A stretch of DNA of 53,053 bases from Clostridia bacterium (GTDB lineage Bacteria > Bacillota > Clostridia > Christensenellales > Borkfalkiaceae), in assembly GCA_017467345.1 (NCBI GenBank), contig JAFTSI010000017.1:1-53053 (forward strand), read 5' to 3'. The first letter of the stretch is position 1. Every line of letters begins with the position of its first letter. The position numbers and the translations under genes were made by a program. The notes below the pieces were generated by a model. The model did not search any database. It had not been told where the DNA came from and worked only from the letters and a program-made list of their open reading frames with translations. Positions 42,713-50,776 of the stretch are shown one piece after another.

Positions 42713-44827
42713 ATGGAAAGTAAAAAACTAACCGAAATGTTCGGGTCAATGGTGTTTAACGACAAGGTAATGCGTGAACGCTTGCCAAAAGCAACTTACG
42801 ACGCGGTGTCTACTGCAATGAAAAACGGTAGTGCTTTGCCACTCCCACACATAAGAGCAGTTGCAAAGGCAATGAAAGAATGGGCTATAGAAAATGGCGC
42901 AACCCACTATACCCATTGGTTCCAACCTATGACGGGTATCACCGCAGAAAAGCATGATGCTTTTATTAACCCTGATTCTAATGGCGATATGATATTAAAG
43001 TTTTCGGCACACTCTTTGGAAAGTGGCGAAAGCGACGCGTCAAGTTTCCCAACAGGTGGGCTTCGCGCTACATTTGAGGCAAGGGGGTATACTGCTTGGG
43101 ACCCAACTTCATATGCCTTTATAAAAGATGGTAGTTTACATATCCCAACTGCATTTTGTTCTTACGGTGGTGAGGCGATTGATAAAAAAACTCCACTTCT
43201 TCGCTCAACGGAAGCATTTAACACCCAAGCGCTCCGTATCTTAAAACTTTTCGGCAACGAAAAGGTAAAAAAGGTAATACCATCAGTAGGCGCAGAACAA
43301 GAATATTTCTTAATTGATAAATCTGTTTACGAAAAGCGCATTGACTTAATACATTGTGGCAGAACGCTTTTTGGCGCAAGGCCATCTAAAGGTCAAGAAC
43401 TTAACGACCACTATTATGGCGCAATTAAATCGCGTGTTTCGGCATTTATGAAAGAAGTTGACGAAGAACTTTGGAAACTTGGCGTATATGCAAAAACCAA
43501 GCATAACGAAGTTGCTCCTGCTCAACACGAACTTGCGCCAGTTTACGCAAGCGTTAATATCGCTTGCGACCAAAACCAACTCACTATGGAAACACTCAAA
43601 AGTGTTGCTCATAAACACGACTTGGTGTGCCTATTACACGAAAAGCCTTTCGCATCAGTAAACGGTAGCGGTAAACACGATAACTGGTCAATCACCACCG
43701 ATACAGGCGAAAACTTATTAGAACCAGGTGAAACCCCAGAAAAGAACGCGCAATTTATTTTATTCTTAATGGCTGTTATTAAGGCTGTTGACGAATATCA
43801 AGATTTGCTCCGTATTTCAGTATCTTCTGCTGGCAACGATTTAAGGCTTGGTGCCGACGAAGCGCCACCTGTTATCGTGTCGGTATATTTAGGTGATGAA
43901 CTTCAAGCCGTGCTTTCTGCAATTGAAGCAGGTGAGATTTATAACGCAAAAAAGAAAACCGAACTAAAAATAGGTGTTTCGGCACTTCCTGCAATTCCAA
44001 AAGATACTACCGATAGAAACAGAACTTCGCCATTTGCTTTCACGGGCAATAAGTTTGAGTTCCGTATGGTTGGCTCATCACAAAACATTTCTTGCCCCAA
44101 CTTTATTTTGAACACAATAGTTGCCGAAAGTTTATCGCAATTTGCAGATGTTTTAGAAAACGCTACCGATTTTAATGCCGAACTTGATAAACTTATTAAA
44201 AAGACCATTAAGGCACATAAGCGCATAATCTTTAACGGCAATAGTTATTCTAAAGAGTGGGCAAAAGAAGCAAAGCGTAGGGGGCTTTCTGCATATCCTA
44301 CAACTGTTGACGCTTTGCCACACTATGTTGACGATAAAAATGTTAAACTATTTGAAAAACATAAAGTATTAAACAAGAGCGAAATGAATTCGCGTATGGA
44401 AATACTTTTAGAAAACTATGCTAACATTATTCATATTGAAGCACTTACTATGCTTGATATGGCAAGAAAGGAAATTACCCCTGCAGTTATAGGCTATCAA
44501 TCATTTATCTTTGAAGAAGCCAACCTTAAACGCGAATTTGCAAAGAGAAGTGATTCTAAACTACATTACAACTTGGAAAAATCGCTAATTTTCAAACTAT
44601 CTAACCTTGCCGATAAGTTTAGCACGGCAATAGATAATTTAGAGATAGATATTGAAGGTTTATCTAAGGCAGTAGGCACACTTAAAAAGGCGCAATATTG
44701 CAAAAATGTTTTGATAAAAGATATGATTACACTTCGCGACCTTGCCGACGATATGGAACTACTAATAGGCAAAAAGTTCTACAATATCCCCACTTATGAA
44801 GACATTTTGTATAGTGTAAAATATTAA
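42713..44827 (+). CDS. glnN: Type III glutamine synthetase
   Basis: This 704-residue protein of the GSIII class (about 700 residues, as opposed to about 450 in GSI) joins ammonia and glutamate using ATP. Landmarks are HYTHWFQPMTG near residue 61, GAEQEYFLID (metal-binding glutamates), NEVAPAQHELAPVY and NGSGKHDNWS (ATP/ammonium site), and a GSIII-specific helical C-terminus. It is divergent from guaA, an amidation enzyme that may depend on ammonia or glutamine; the pairing could be coincidental. Confidence 0.96.
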   Translation: MESKKLTEMFGSMVFNDKVMRERLPKATYDAVSTAMKNGSALPLPHIRAVAKAMKEWAIENGATHYTHWFQPMTGITAEKHDAFINPDSNGDMILKFSAHSLESGESDASSFPTGGLRATFEARGYTAWDPTSYAFIKDGSLHIPTAFCSYGGEAIDKKTPLLRSTEAFNTQALRILKLFGNEKVKKVIPSVGAEQEYFLIDKSVYEKRIDLIHCGRTLFGARPSKGQELNDHYYGAIKSRVSAFMKEVDEELWKLGVYAKTKHNEVAPAQHELAPVYASVNIACDQNQLTMETLKSVAHKHDLVCLLHEKPFASVNGSGKHDNWSITTDTGENLLEPGETPEKNAQFILFLMAVIKAVDEYQDLLRISVSSAGNDLRLGADEAPPVIVSVYLGDELQAVLSAIEAGEIYNAKKKTELKIGVSALPAIPKDTTDRNRTSPFAFTGNKFEFRMVGSSQNISCPNFILNTIVAESLSQFADVLENATDFNAELDKLIKKTIKAHKRIIFNGNSYSKEWAKEAKRRGLSAYPTTVDALPHYVDDKNVKLFEKHKVLNKSEMNSRMEILLENYANIIHIEALTMLDMARKEITPAVIGYQSFIFEEANLKREFAKRSDSKLHYNLEKSLIFKLSNLADKFSTAIDNLEIDIEGLSKAVGTLKKAQYCKNVLIKDMITLRDLADDMELLIGKKFYNIPTYEDILYSVKY

Positions 44828-44838
44828 TAAAAACTGTT

Positions 44839-44870
44839 AAAAAGCGACGGATTTTCCGTCGCTTTTTTTG
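44839..44870 (+). terminator. Terminator after glnN
   Basis: The 13-bp stem AAAAAGCGACGGA / TCCGTCGCTTTTT has a 3-nt loop and a T run. Confidence 0.88.
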
Positions 44871-44956
44871 TTGCTTTTTTGCTCATTTTTATTCGCAAAA
44901 GTAGTGGATATAAAAGCATTTTAGAGTTAACTTTTACTTAAAATGCGCAGTTGTGC

Positions 44957-45060
44957 TTTTGTTAATAATTTTCACTTTCAAAAGGGCAAAAAAGTTAATT
45001 ATTAACAAAAAAAGTTAAAAGATAAAATTATTTGTGAAAATAATGCGATTTTTAACTTTT
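44957..45060. promoter_or_regulatory. Two large inverted repeats upstream of the hydrogenase promoter
   Basis: TTTTGTTAATAATT (44957-44970) has a perfect inverse at 44997-45010. AAAAGTTAAAA (45010-45020) has a perfect inverse at 45050-45060, enclosing a smaller ATTATT/AATAAT stem. The half-site TTGTTAA/TTAACAA resembles the redox sensor Rex box, but spacing does not fit the 4-bp Rex consensus. The rest of 44871-45181 holds no gene. Confidence 0.6.
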
Positions 45061-45087
45061 AAAATAGCGAAAAAACGAAAAAAAGGG

Positions 45088-45116
45088 TTGAAATAGTAAA
45101 AGTATTGTGCTAAAAT
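45088..45116 (+). promoter_or_regulatory. Promoter of the hydrogenase operon
   Basis: TTGAAA (45088-45093), 17-bp spacer, TAAAAT (45111-45116) with a TG one base before the -10. CGGAGGG is the ribosome binding site of the first gene. Confidence 0.75.
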
Positions 45117-45181
45117 GTATTAGATAATAAATGGGTAATAAATATTTATTTATTAAATTTACATAAATATCGGAGGGTTTT

Positions 45182-45673
45182 ATGGCAAAAACATCAGGCG
45201 TGCCATTTCAAGGCACCAAGGAACAGGAAGTTGCTTTAAGAGAAAAACTTGCTGAACTCAAAAAAGTTCAAGGCGGTTTGATGCCTGCGCTCCAAGAAGC
45301 ACAAGCGATTTACGGCTATCTTCCCAAGGAAGTTCAAATTATCGTTGCCGAAGAACTTGGCGTATCTTTAGAAGAAGTTTACGGCGTAGTATCTTTCTAT
45401 GCGCAATTCTCTATCGTTCCCAAGGGAAAATACAAAATCGGCGTATGTTTGGGAACTGCTTGCTATGTTAAGGGTTCTGGCGACTTGCTCGCAGAAGTTG
45501 AAAAACAACTTGGCATTAAGGCTGGCGGTATCACTCCCGACGGAAAGTGGTCAATTGAGGCTACTCGTTGTATCGGTTGCTGTGGTTTAGCACCCGTTAT
45601 GACTATCAATGAAGATGTATACGGCAGAATCGGTCCAAAAGAAGTTGCGGGCATTCTTGCTAAATACAACTAA
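45182..45673 (+). CDS. hydC: Hydrogenase subunit, NuoE-like [2Fe-2S] thioredoxin-fold protein
   Basis: This 163-residue protein binds one [2Fe-2S] cluster through C89, C94, C130 and C134 (CLGTAC...CIGCC). The helical N-terminus (residues 15-75) precedes the thioredoxin-like fold. It is homologous to NuoE of complex I and to the HydC/HndA subunit of NAD(P)-linked [FeFe] hydrogenases. First gene of a three-gene operon. Confidence 0.93.
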   Translation: MAKTSGVPFQGTKEQEVALREKLAELKKVQGGLMPALQEAQAIYGYLPKEVQIIVAEELGVSLEEVYGVVSFYAQFSIVPKGKYKIGVCLGTACYVKGSGDLLAEVEKQLGIKAGGITPDGKWSIEATRCIGCCGLAPVMTINEDVYGRIGPKEVAGILAKYN

Positions 45674-45693
45674 GTGGGCAGAAGGAGAGAGAT

Positions 45694-47595
45694 ATGAAAA
45701 AGAGTATTCAAGATATCAACGCTATTAGAGAGCAAATGCAATCGCAAATCGTTATGAGAAACGGTGGCGATTCAAATATCGTATCAAAGTATAAAAGGCA
45801 AATCCTTATCTGTGGTGGAACAGGTTGCCACTCAAACAAGAGTAGCAAAATCCTTGAAGAATTCAACGCATTAATTAAGGCTAACGGTTTAGAAAATGAT
45901 GTGCTTACTGTTATGACTGGTTGTTTCGGTCTTTGCGCAGCAGGTCCAGTAGTTATCGTTTACCCAGAAGGCGCGTTCTATTCAAGAATTACCGTTGAAG
46001 ATGTTAAAGAAATATTTGACGAACACATTGTTGGCGGTAAGGTAGTTGAAAAGTTCCTTCACGAAGAAGACAATGGTAAAGAAAAGGTAATTGCCCTTTC
46101 AGACACCAACTTCTACAAAAAGCAAACCCGTGTTGCACTTCGCAACTGTGGTGTTATCAACCCAGAAAATATTGATGAATATATCGCATTTGACGGTTAT
46201 CAAGCATTAATCAAAGTTTTAACCAGTATGGAAAAGCAAGAAGTTGTTGATACTATTCTTGCATCAGGACTCCGTGGCCGTGGTGGTGCAGGATTCCCAA
46301 CTGGTAGAAAATGGCAATTCACCAAAGACGCTCCTGGTGAAATCAAATATGTTGCTTGTAATGCCGACGAAGGCGACCCCGGTGCGTTTATGGACAGGTC
46401 GGTTTTAGAAGGCGACCCACACGCACTTATTGAAGCAATGGCTATCGCAGCATACGCAATCGGTTCAAACCAAGGTTTCGTATATGTTCGTGCAGAATAT
46501 CCTATTGCTGTTAGAAGATTACAAATTGCAATTGACCAAGCAAAAGAATACGGCTTACTTGGTAAAGACATTTTAGGCACAGGCTTTGACTTTGACCTTG
46601 AAATCCGTTTAGGCGCAGGCGCATTCGTTTGTGGTGAAGAAACTGCTCTTATGACCAGTATTGAAGGTCACCGTGGCGAACCAAGACCTCGTCCTCCATT
46701 CCCAGCAATCAAGGGCTTATTTGGAAAACCAACCCTTCTTAACAATGTAGAAACATACGCAAATGTATGCCAAATCATTTTGAAAGGACCAGAATGGTTC
46801 ACTTCAATGGGAACTGAAAAGAGCAGGGGAACAAAGGTATTCGCGCTTGGTGGAAAAATTAACAATACAGGTTTAGTAGAAATACCTATGGGAACTCCAC
46901 TTCGCACCGTTATAGAAGATATCGGTGGTGGTATTCCAAACGGCAAGAAGTTTAAGGCAGCGCAAACTGGTGGCCCTTCTGGTGGATGTATTCCTGCTTC
47001 GCTTATTGATACTCCTATTGATTACGATTCGCTTATCGCTATCGGCTCAATGATGGGTTCTGGTGGTCTTATCGTTATGGACGAAGATAACTGTATGGTA
47101 GATATTGCTAAGTTCTTCTTAGAGTTCACCGTAGACGAATCTTGTGGTAAATGTACTGCTTGCCGTATCGGAACAAGAAGACTTTTAGAATTATTAACCA
47201 AGGTTACCGACGGAACTGCAACTCTTGAAACGCTTGATGAGATGGAAAAACTTTGCTACTACATCAAAGACAACTCTCTCTGCGGTTTAGGACAAACTGC
47301 TCCAAACCCCGTTCTTTCAACTTTAAGATACTTCAAAGATGAATATATTGCCCATGTAGTTGACAAAAAATGTCCTGCAGGTGTATGTAAAAATCTTCTT
47401 AACTTCACTATTGACAAAGATAAATGTATCGGTTGTGGTATGTGCGCAAGACAATGTCCTGCAAACGCTATCGTTAAAACTGATTACATTGCTGAAGGTC
47501 ATAAACTTCCTTCTTACACGATTGACCAAAGCAAGTGCGTTAAGTGTGGCGCTTGCGTAGCAACCTGTAAGTTTAAGGCTATTTCTAAAGGTTAA
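45694..47595 (+). CDS. hydB: Hydrogenase subunit, NuoF-like NADH/FMN-binding flavoprotein
   Basis: This 633-residue protein has an N-terminal [2Fe-2S] thioredoxin-like domain (C40, C45, C77, C81), a NADH/FMN-binding NuoF core with GRGGAGFPTGRKW and the NuoF [4Fe-4S] block ESCGKCTACRIGTRR with a later C in LCGLGQ, and a C-terminal two-[4Fe-4S] ferredoxin domain (CIGCGMCARQCP, CVKCGACVATCK). This is the domain set of bifurcating-type HydB subunits, where electrons from NADH and ferredoxin meet. It begins 20 nt after the NuoE-like gene, with GAAGGAGAG before the ATG. Confidence 0.95.
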   Translation: MKKSIQDINAIREQMQSQIVMRNGGDSNIVSKYKRQILICGGTGCHSNKSSKILEEFNALIKANGLENDVLTVMTGCFGLCAAGPVVIVYPEGAFYSRITVEDVKEIFDEHIVGGKVVEKFLHEEDNGKEKVIALSDTNFYKKQTRVALRNCGVINPENIDEYIAFDGYQALIKVLTSMEKQEVVDTILASGLRGRGGAGFPTGRKWQFTKDAPGEIKYVACNADEGDPGAFMDRSVLEGDPHALIEAMAIAAYAIGSNQGFVYVRAEYPIAVRRLQIAIDQAKEYGLLGKDILGTGFDFDLEIRLGAGAFVCGEETALMTSIEGHRGEPRPRPPFPAIKGLFGKPTLLNNVETYANVCQIILKGPEWFTSMGTEKSRGTKVFALGGKINNTGLVEIPMGTPLRTVIEDIGGGIPNGKKFKAAQTGGPSGGCIPASLIDTPIDYDSLIAIGSMMGSGGLIVMDEDNCMVDIAKFFLEFTVDESCGKCTACRIGTRRLLELLTKVTDGTATLETLDEMEKLCYYIKDNSLCGLGQTAPNPVLSTLRYFKDEYIAHVVDKKCPAGVCKNLLNFTIDKDKCIGCGMCARQCPANAIVKTDYIAEGHKLPSYTIDQSKCVKCGACVATCKFKAISKG

Positions 47596-47609
47596 TAAGG
47601 AGAACGACT

Positions 47610-49361
47610 ATGAGTGATATTAAAATGGTTAATTTAAAAATTAACGGCTTGGATGTTACCGTTCCTGCCGGAACTACTATTTTAGAAGCAGCAAAGGTTG
47701 CAGGTATCAATATCCCAACACTTTGCTATATGAAAGGCATTAACGAAATCGGCGCTTGCCGTGTTTGTGTGGTAGAAGTTAAGGGTGCAAGAAGTATGGT
47801 TGCATCTTGCGTATACCCCGTAAGCGAAGGTATGGAAGTTGTTACTTCAAGCGATAAGGTTATTGAAGCAAGAAAAACCACCCTTGAACTTTTACTTTCA
47901 GACCACAAAAAAGAATGCTTATCTTGTGAAAGAAACTTAAACTGTGAACTTCAAAAACTTTCTCTTGAATATGGTTGCGATACCAAGCGTTTCCAAGGCG
48001 CTACTTCTAAGGAAGATATTCCAGATGTTTCAACCGACTATTTAGTTCGCGACAACACTAAATGCGTGCTTTGCCGTAGATGTGTTGCTGTATGTAACAA
48101 AATCCAAGAAGTTGCAGTTATCGGCGCAAACGAAAGGGGCTTTAAAACCAATGTTTCTTGCGCATTTGAAGAAGATATCGGCAATTCGCCTTGCGTAGCG
48201 TGCGGACAATGTATTAATGTATGTCCTACTGGCGCGCTCACCGAAAAGAGTGAAATTGCTAATGTTAAAAAGGCACTTGCTGACCCTGAAAAAATCGTTA
48301 TCGTTGCACCTGCTCCTGCAGTTAGAGCAACGCTTGGCGAAGAATTCGGCAATCCTATCGGCACTAATGTAGAAGGCAAAATGATTACTGCATTAAAGCG
48401 TTTAGGCTTTGATAAGGTATTTGATGTTAACCTTGGTGCTGACCTTACCATTATGGAAGAAGCAACCGAACTTTTAGAAAGAATTCAAAAGGGTGGAAAA
48501 CTTCCTATGATAACCAGTTGTTCACCTGGTTGGATTAGATATATGGAGTTCTATTATCCTGACCTTATTGAAAATGTTTCTTCTGGCAAATCACCACAAC
48601 AAATGTTTGGCGCAGTTTGCAAAACCTACTGGGCAGAAAAGAACGGTATTGACCCCAAAAACATCTATGTTGTAACCGTTATGCCTTGTATCGCTAAAAA
48701 GTTTGAAAAGAAACGCGATAATCAAGCTGCAAGTGGCTATCCTGATGTTGATGCATCAATCACCACTCGCGAACTTGCTCGCTTAATCAAAGAAAAGGGC
48801 ATTATGTTCAACGAACTTCCCGATAGCGAACTTGATAACCCACTTGGCGAATTCACAGGCGCAGGCGTTATCTTCGGCGCAACCGGTGGCGTTATGGAAG
48901 CGGCTTTAAGAACTGCTGTTGAAACTATTTCTGGTAAAGAACTTGGCAAACTTGACTTTAATGAAGTTCGTGGTATGGAAGGTGTTAAAGAAGCATCTTA
49001 CGAAGTTGCAGGCAAAACCATTAAAGTTGCCGTTGCAAGCGGACTTTCTAATGCAAAAATCATTTGCGAAAAAATTAGAAATGGCGAAGCAGATTATCAA
49101 TTCGTTGAAATTATGTGTTGCCCAGGTGGTTGTATCAACGGTGGTGGCCAACCTATTCTTGATTCTTACACCAGAAGAAATGTTGACTACAAAACTTTAA
49201 GAGCAAAAGCACTTTACAACCAAGACGCATCTTCTAAAATTAGAAAGAGCCACGAAAACAAAGCCGTTCAAGGCTTGTATAATGAATACTTTGGTAAACC
49301 AGGTAGTCATAAGGCTCACGAAATCTTGCACACCACTTATGTTGCAAGAAAGAAATATTAA
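47610..49361 (+). CDS. hydA: [FeFe] hydrogenase catalytic subunit HydA
   Basis: This 583-residue catalytic subunit reversibly reduces protons to H2. From the N-terminus: a plant-type [2Fe-2S] domain (C39, C50, C53, C67); an HxxxCxxCxxxxxC cluster (HKKECLSCERNLNC); two [4Fe-4S] clusters (CVLCRRCVAVC, CVACGQCINVC); then the H-cluster motifs L1 TSCSPGW (C304), L2 MPCIAKK (C360) and L3 EIMCCPGGCINGGGQP (C504, C508). The clustered layout is the M3-type. L1 has Ser in place of the second Cys seen in clostridial CpI, and L3 has an extra Cys before C504. With the NuoE/F-like partners it probably forms an NADH/ferredoxin-coupled hydrogenase. Maturase genes (HydE, F, G) are not in the window. Confidence 0.96.
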   Translation: MSDIKMVNLKINGLDVTVPAGTTILEAAKVAGINIPTLCYMKGINEIGACRVCVVEVKGARSMVASCVYPVSEGMEVVTSSDKVIEARKTTLELLLSDHKKECLSCERNLNCELQKLSLEYGCDTKRFQGATSKEDIPDVSTDYLVRDNTKCVLCRRCVAVCNKIQEVAVIGANERGFKTNVSCAFEEDIGNSPCVACGQCINVCPTGALTEKSEIANVKKALADPEKIVIVAPAPAVRATLGEEFGNPIGTNVEGKMITALKRLGFDKVFDVNLGADLTIMEEATELLERIQKGGKLPMITSCSPGWIRYMEFYYPDLIENVSSGKSPQQMFGAVCKTYWAEKNGIDPKNIYVVTVMPCIAKKFEKKRDNQAASGYPDVDASITTRELARLIKEKGIMFNELPDSELDNPLGEFTGAGVIFGATGGVMEAALRTAVETISGKELGKLDFNEVRGMEGVKEASYEVAGKTIKVAVASGLSNAKIICEKIRNGEADYQFVEIMCCPGGCINGGGQPILDSYTRRNVDYKTLRAKALYNQDASSKIRKSHENKAVQGLYNEYFGKPGSHKAHEILHTTYVARKKY

Positions 49362-49377
49362 TATTTCTTAAAATATT

Positions 49378-49406
49378 AAAGGCACGAATTTTTCGTGCCT
49401 TTTTTG
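49378..49406 (+). terminator. Terminator ending the hydrogenase operon
   Basis: The 11-bp stem AAAGGCACGAA / TTCGTGCCTTT is followed by T residues. Confidence 0.88.
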
Positions 49407-49470
49407 TTTTTGTAATTTTTAAAAAAACAATAATTTTTTACAAATCGTAATAAAAATATTAAATAAATCA

Positions 49471-49500
49471 TTGACAAATTATATCAGTAAGTAATATAAT
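49471..49500 (+). promoter_or_regulatory. Promoter of lipoprotein gene
   Basis: TTGACA (49471-49476), 18-bp spacer, TATAAT (49495-49500). Confidence 0.8.
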
Positions 49501-49516
49501 AAATGTAGAAAAAAGT

Positions 49517-49555
49517 AGAGCCATGGCTCTATTCGTTTGCTTTTCGCAAACGAAT
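49517..49555 (+). promoter_or_regulatory. Two adjacent hairpins in the 5' leader of the lipoprotein gene
   Basis: The perfect 14-bp palindrome AGAGCCATGGCTCT (49517-49530) is directly followed by a 10-bp stem ATTCGTTTGC / GCAAACGAAT with a 5-nt loop (49531-49555). No T run follows, so these are not terminators. They lie about 10 nt after the predicted start point and could stabilise the mRNA or bind a regulator. GGAGAAG follows before the ATG. Confidence 0.7.
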
Positions 49556-49592
49556 ACCCAAATCTTAGTGGCCTACAAAAAAAGGAGAAGAT

Positions 49593-50432
49593 ATGAAGAA
49601 GTTATTAGCACTCGTTCTCGGATTAGTTGTTGCTTTTTCAACCATGATGTTCACCGCTTGCGGTTCAACCATTTTTGACGGCGACTATTCTGAAGCAACC
49701 AAAGAAGACTTAACTACTTTTGCAGCAGAAGTTGATGCAGTTGAAGGTGGAAACGACCTTGACTATTCATTAGGTTTTAAAATGAGTTTCAAAACCGAAA
49801 GGGATATGTATGGTTCAAAGGAAAAAACTCAAATTGATGCAAAAACTGCTTTTGTTGAAAACGACCTTCAAATGGAAGCAACCATGTTGATTGATAACAC
49901 CTATGTTATTGATGAAAACACTACTGAAAATTTTAAAATAGAAGGTTCTTCTTACTATAAGGGTGGCTTTGCTTATGCTAATGTTGCTATGACCGAAAAT
50001 GGCGAAACTGAAAGCGTTAAACAAAAAATAGAAGTTCCTATGGATAACTTTATCGGTGAATATACTGGCGAAATGGAAACCAACCTTAGCGAACTTATTG
50101 AAGGGTTGGCAATGTATGAAGAAATGCAAGTTCAAGGCCTTAAACTTTATATGGATAAGGGCGAAGAAAATACCAAAATTAAAGTTGTAATTCCAGAACA
50201 AACCCTTACTGTTGATGGTATGGAAACTTCTATGGAAATGGAAATTGTATTGGTTTATAACTCTTCTAAAAAACTTATTGCAGTTAGAAACTTTATGAAA
50301 ACAAGCGCAACTTATGTTAATCCTGTTACTAACGAAAGTTCAGAAATGATTGTGAATTTTGATATCACCGTTGAACCTTACGACGGCGCTATTGAATTCC
50401 CTGCAGACCTTGATACTTATACCGCAATGTAA
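49593..50432 (+). CDS. Lipoprotein of unknown function
   Basis: This 279-residue protein has a signal peptide with a lipobox at MFTAC (C23). The mature part is acidic, rich in Glu, Met, Thr and Tyr, and has the alternating strand pattern of a beta-rich periplasm-facing lipoprotein (LolA/LppX-like in appearance), with repeated METN/METS segments near residues 170 and 210. I do not assign it to a family. Strong promoter and ribosome binding site suggest high expression. Confidence 0.78.
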   Translation: MKKLLALVLGLVVAFSTMMFTACGSTIFDGDYSEATKEDLTTFAAEVDAVEGGNDLDYSLGFKMSFKTERDMYGSKEKTQIDAKTAFVENDLQMEATMLIDNTYVIDENTTENFKIEGSSYYKGGFAYANVAMTENGETESVKQKIEVPMDNFIGEYTGEMETNLSELIEGLAMYEEMQVQGLKLYMDKGEENTKIKVVIPEQTLTVDGMETSMEMEIVLVYNSSKKLIAVRNFMKTSATYVNPVTNESSEMIVNFDITVEPYDGAIEFPADLDTYTAM

Positions 50433-50452
50433 TAAGTTAAAACTTAACTAAT

Positions 50453-50478
50453 AAAAGCACGGCAAAAGCCGTGCTTTT
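50453..50478 (+). terminator. Terminator after lipoprotein gene
   Basis: The 11-bp stem AAAAGCACGGC / GCCGTGCTTTT has the loop AAAA and T after it. Confidence 0.88.
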
Positions 50479-50487
50479 TATTTTTTA

Positions 50488-50579
50488 TTATGTTTAATCA
50501 TAAACCCTACGAAGTAGGATTTAATCGCAATAGCGATTTATTCCATCAAAGATAGATTTAATTGCTTTTTTATGGCAAT
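50488..50579. repeat. Cluster of four very short hairpins
   Basis: Stems are TTATG/CATAA (50488-50503), CCTAC/GTAGG (50506-50518), AATCGC/GCGATT (50523-50538) and ATTGC/GCAAT (50561-50579). There is no open reading frame; the intergenic region 50433-50776 otherwise holds the palindrome and promoter listed separately. Confidence 0.55.
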
Positions 50580-50633
50580 ATATGAGCATATATATAAAAC
50601 ATTACATTAAATGATAACGCGTGTGCATATATT

Positions 50634-50649
50634 ACGCGTGCGCACGCGT
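50634..50649. repeat. 16-bp GC-rich palindrome
   Basis: ACGCGTGCGCACGCGT is perfectly self-complementary and stands out in AT-rich surroundings. ACGCG also occurs at 50616-50622. It lies about 30 bp before the promoter of the polysaccharide locus. Confidence 0.75.
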
Positions 50650-50677
50650 TTAAAGTAATTAAATAACTCAAATATAT

Positions 50678-50705
50678 TGTAAATTGTTTTTTTATGTGTT
50701 ATAAT
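50678..50705 (+). promoter_or_regulatory. Probable promoter of the polysaccharide locus
   Basis: TTGTAA (50678-50683), 16-bp spacer, TATAAT (50700-50705). Confidence 0.55.
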
Positions 50706-50776
50706 ACAAAGTAGTATAATGCGGTTAGGTGTATATAATACGCATAAAAAAATATTTACTTACAGGGTTTACTATT

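Noticed and set aside
44990..45010. Canonical Rex operator TTGTTAA-N4-TTAACAA
   Set aside because: Half-sites are present but the spacer is 3 bp for the tight pair and one half is mismatched; kept only as a resemblance.
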